In this document: piece after piece, positions 13,577 through 16,204 of the stretch
Position numbering within the stretch: the first letter of the stretch is position 1
Layout of the letters: every line of letters starts with the position of its first letter
NCBI GenBank assembly: GCA_012728025.1
Contig: JAAYFX010000066.1
Location: 1-16,204, forward strand
Reading direction: 5' to 3'
From: Clostridiales bacterium
GTDB taxonomy: Bacteria > Bacillota > Clostridia > Oscillospirales > Oscillospiraceae
Length of the DNA: 16,204 bases
Program-made: the position numbers and the translations under genes
Notes under the pieces: model-generated
Told to the model about the DNA's origin: nothing
Databases searched by the model: none
The model's input: only the letters and a program-made list of their open reading frames with translations

Positions 13577-15129
13577 TTGTAAAGCCAGATGAGATAAGCA
13601 TGGTTATAAAACAGCAGATTAAGGCGTTTTCATCCAAGCTTGACGTTTCCGAGGCGGGTACTGTCATACAGGTAGGCGACGGCATTGCCCGTGTTTACGG
13701 ACTTCATGGTGCCATGAGCGGTGAACTTTTGGAGTTTCCCAACGAGGTTTACGGCATGGCCTTAAACCTTGATGAAGACAGTATAGGTGCTGTAATCATG
13801 GGGCCGGATTCCGGCATAAAAGAAGGTGACCCTGTGAAGCTTACAGGGGAAATGGCTCAGGTTCCTGTGGGGGATGCTCTTATAGGCCGTGTGGTAAATG
13901 CCCTAGGGCAACCCATTGACGATAAGGGCGCCATTGTTGCCTCAAAATACAGGGATGTGGAAAGCCCCGCTCCAAGCGTTATCATGCGTCGGGAGGTTAA
14001 CGTACCTTTGCAGACCGGCATCAAGGCAATTGACGCCATGGTTCCCATTGGTCGGGGGCAAAGAGAGCTTGTTATTGGTGACCGTCAAACGGGAAAAACG
14101 GCAATTTGCATTGATACCATCATCAACCAAAAGGGTAAAGACGTACTTTGTGTCTATGTTGCCATAGGGCAAAAGGCATCAACGGTTGCCCGTATTATTA
14201 AAACCTTTGAAGAAACTGGCGCAATGGAATACACAACGGTTGTTGTGGCAACAGCCAGCGATTCTGCCCCCTTGCAATACCTAGCCCCCTATTCCGGCTG
14301 CAGCATAGGTGAGGAATGGATGGCCGAGGGCAAGGATGTGCTTGTGGTTTATGACGACCTTTCAAAGCATGCTGTTGCATACAGGGCATTAAGCCTTCTT
14401 CTGCGCCGCCCCCCCGGACGGGAGGCATTCCCCGGAGACGTTTTTTATCTCCACTCCAGACTTTTGGAAAGGGCAGCCTGCATGAGCGAGGAACACGGCG
14501 GAGGCTCTTTAACCGCCCTGCCCATTGTTGAAACTCAGGAGGGGGATATATCAGCATATATTCCCACAAACGTAATTTCCATAACCGACGGGCAGATTTA
14601 TCTTGAAGCGGAGCTGTTTAACGACGGCGTCCGCCCTGCAATAAACCCCGGCTTTTCAGTCTCACGAGTGGGAGGCTCTGCCCAGATTGACGCAATGAAA
14701 AAGCTTGCCGGCCCCTTGCGCATTGAGTTTGCCCAGTATAGGGAGCTTGCGGCCTTTGCCCAGTTTGGCTCCGACCTTAGCCGAGACACACTAGAGCGGC
14801 TTGGACAGGGTCAGCGCATTATGGAAATTTTAAAGCAGCCCCAGTATAAGCCCATGTCTGTGGAAAAACAGGTGCTTATTTTATACGCTCTTATAAACAG
14901 GCATCTTATGGATGTGGACTGCTCAAGGGTGCGGGAATTTCAAAGGGAGTTTTTAGCTTTTATTGATAGGGACAAACCCTTTATTATAGAAGAATTGCGG
15001 GAAACCGGAAAGCTGCCTTTAGAGCTTGAGGAAAAAATCAAGGATGCTATAAAAGAGTTTAAAGAGCTTCATGGTTATGCTCAGGGAGGTGGCTCATGTC
15101 TTCAATCAAAGACATCAAGCACCGAATAG
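13573..15129 (+). CDS. atpA: F1Fo ATP synthase subunit alpha
   Basis: A 518-residue non-catalytic nucleotide-binding subunit of the F1 head. The beta-barrel domain contains VGDGIARVYGL (34-44). Walker A is GDRQTGKT (169-176), and the VLVVYDDLSKHAVAYR region is the Walker B side. The alpha/beta signature is PAINPGFSVSR, retaining the arginine that reaches the catalytic site of beta; many relatives read PAINVGLSVSR, so V to P and L to F are unusual. The protein runs about 15 residues beyond a typical 502-505, because its C-terminal codons (…SCLQSKTSSTE) overlap the start of atpG by 34 bases. The ATG overlaps the atpH stop by four bases. Confidence 0.97.
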   Translation: MIVKPDEISMVIKQQIKAFSSKLDVSEAGTVIQVGDGIARVYGLHGAMSGELLEFPNEVYGMALNLDEDSIGAVIMGPDSGIKEGDPVKLTGEMAQVPVGDALIGRVVNALGQPIDDKGAIVASKYRDVESPAPSVIMRREVNVPLQTGIKAIDAMVPIGRGQRELVIGDRQTGKTAICIDTIINQKGKDVLCVYVAIGQKASTVARIIKTFEETGAMEYTTVVVATASDSAPLQYLAPYSGCSIGEEWMAEGKDVLVVYDDLSKHAVAYRALSLLLRRPPGREAFPGDVFYLHSRLLERAACMSEEHGGGSLTALPIVETQEGDISAYIPTNVISITDGQIYLEAELFNDGVRPAINPGFSVSRVGGSAQIDAMKKLAGPLRIEFAQYRELAAFAQFGSDLSRDTLERLGQGQRIMEILKQPQYKPMSVEKQVLILYALINRHLMDVDCSRVREFQREFLAFIDRDKPFIIEELRETGKLPLELEEKIKDAIKEFKELHGYAQGGGSCLQSKTSSTE

Positions 15130-15944
15130 CCAACGTTAGCACCACAAAGCAAATCATGAAGGCCATGGACATGGTTTCGGTTACAAAGCTTCAAAAGGCA
15201 AGGCTTAGGCTGGAAGGGGTTCGCCCTTTAAGCCACGAACTACAAAGCCTTATCGATGACCTATCAAATTATGAGAGCATCGGCAGAAATGCCTTTACGG
15301 AGCAAAGGGAAGTTAAAAACTCTGCCTATATAGTTGTAACAAGTGATAAGGGACTTTGCGGCGGATATAACGTTAATATCGCAAAGGCCGCTCTTGAGCA
15401 TATGAATCAAGGCAAAAACGAGCAGATACTTGTTATTGGCGCTAAGGGCAGCGAGTATTTCAAGCGGCGTGATAAAAACATTCTCCGAAGGATTACAGAC
15501 GTATCCGAGGCTCAGATATATGAAGGCTCGGGACGCTTGAGCGAATTTATCACATCCTTGTATCTTAAAGGCGAGATTGACGAGGTGTTCGTAGCCTACA
15601 CTCATTTTGAGTCAACCCTAAACTATGTGCCCCGTGTGGAGAAGGTTTTGCCTATTTCTCGGGGGGCGGAATATGGGAAAACCGACTCTGCAAAAAAATA
15701 CGAGCCGGATGCGGATACCTTTTTAAACCATATCATGCCCTTGTATCTGCACACCCTCTTTTTTGCGCTCTTTTCGGAATCTTTGGCCTGCGAGCATGCC
15801 GCACGTATGATTAACATGGAGTCGGCCAGTAAAAATGCCTCGGAGATAATTGACGATTTGAACAGTATGTATAACCGAAAACGTCAGGCAGCCATTACTC
15901 AGGAGCTTAACGAAATTGTCAGCGGCGCCAACATATTGAAATAA
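15096..15944 (+). CDS. atpG: F1Fo ATP synthase subunit gamma
   Basis: A 282-residue central-shaft subunit of normal length. The N-terminal helix begins MSSIKDIKHRIANVSTTKQI with the conserved 'I..I..Ti.KAM.MV' pattern. SDKGLCGGYN (88-97) is the Rossmann-like domain hallmark. The C-terminal helix includes ACEHAARMINMESASKNA and the gamma signature ITQELNEIVSGANIL (267-281). The start is inside the last 34 bases of atpA and is preceded by a GGGAGGTGG site (15084-15092) within atpA coding sequence. The next start, of atpD, is 12 bases beyond the stop. Confidence 0.97.
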   Translation: MSSIKDIKHRIANVSTTKQIMKAMDMVSVTKLQKARLRLEGVRPLSHELQSLIDDLSNYESIGRNAFTEQREVKNSAYIVVTSDKGLCGGYNVNIAKAALEHMNQGKNEQILVIGAKGSEYFKRRDKNILRRITDVSEAQIYEGSGRLSEFITSLYLKGEIDEVFVAYTHFESTLNYVPRVEKVLPISRGAEYGKTDSAKKYEPDADTFLNHIMPLYLHTLFFALFSESLACEHAARMINMESASKNASEIIDDLNSMYNRKRQAAITQELNEIVSGANILK

Positions 15945-15956
15945 AGGTGGAATTAT

Positions 15957-16204
15957 ATGACCTATAAAAACACAGGCAGGATTGTGCAAATAATAGGCGC
16001 GGTGCTTGACCTCCGGTTTGAAAGCGGCTTGCCTGCATTATACAATGCGATAGAAATACCAAACGGCGAAGAAATCGTTGTGCTGGAGGTAATGCAGCAT
16101 TTAGGTGACAACACCGTGCGCTGTATTTCCATGCATCCCACAGATGGACTAAAAAGGGGAATGGAAGCCATAGACACAGGCAGCCCCATAACAGTTCCCG
16201 TTGG
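15957..16204 (+). CDS. atpD: F1Fo ATP synthase subunit beta (partial, 3' end outside window)
   Basis: The first 82 residues of the catalytic subunit, ending at the window edge before the Walker motifs. The N-terminal barrel domain is clear: GRIVQIIGAVLDLRFESG (7-24), LPALYNAIEI and VRCISMHPTDGLKRGMEAIDTGSPI (about 54-78). Most beta subunits have IGPVVDV where this has IGAVLDL, a conservative variation. An AAAGGTGG site lies six bases before the ATG. Together with atpA it forms the hexameric head. An atpC (epsilon) gene would be expected next, beyond the window. Confidence 0.95.
   Translation, partial: MTYKNTGRIVQIIGAVLDLRFESGLPALYNAIEIPNGEEIVVLEVMQHLGDNTVRCISMHPTDGLKRGMEAIDTGSPITVPV

Overview
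The window looks like a chromosomal segment from an anaerobic Firmicute, most likely a clostridial lineage. The grounds are moderate G+C genes with AT-rich gaps, strong GGAGG-type ribosome binding sites, several TTG starts, a fused dipeptide/nickel-type ABC ATPase, a dCache chemoreceptor and an F-type ATP synthase operon in the order Z-I-B-E-F-H-A-G-D. I cannot name the species from the sequence.

Bases 1-5043 are the tail of an ABC importer operon of the peptide/nickel (family 5) type, all on the + strand. It holds the C-terminal two thirds or less of a solute-binding protein, two permeases, a single protein carrying both ATPase domains, and a class I SAM-dependent methyltransferase. Reading frames touch or overlap, so the set is almost certainly one transcript. 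It ends at a perfect 15-bp hairpin (5145-5177). The ligand is unknown; the tightly coupled methyltransferase is the main clue that it is not a routine peptide importer.

Bases 5289-6728 carry a stand-alone DUF2130 gene with its own good promoter. The protein is a zinc-finger-like CxxC plus coiled coil plus a PD-(D/E)XK-like domain. It converges on a methyl-accepting chemotaxis receptor (8918-6945, - strand), with a hairpin between them. The 730-bp gap upstream of the receptor contains a compact GC-rich, foldable segment just after a TATAAT box on the receptor's strand. This may be a structured 5' leader (riboswitch-like) that I cannot assign to a known class.

Bases 9651-10313 (- strand) encode a GIY-YIG endonuclease-like domain that runs without a stop codon into a complete ArsC/Spx-type thioredoxin-fold protein. 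The second part has its own ideal ribosome binding site and ATG, so both a fusion and a free ArsC-like protein may be made.

Bases 10693-16204 are the ATP synthase operon: atpZ (CTG start), atpI, atpB, atpE, atpF, atpH, atpA, atpG and the start of atpD. The c subunit has the side chains of a Na+-binding site (Q30, E63, T64, Y68) but lacks two of the four glycines of the helix-1 glycine motif. This points to a Na+-coupled enzyme with an unusual rotor ring. Twin hairpins follow atpE, where expression of the high-copy c subunit is often set apart from its neighbours. No mobile element, CRISPR array, tRNA or rRNA gene was seen.
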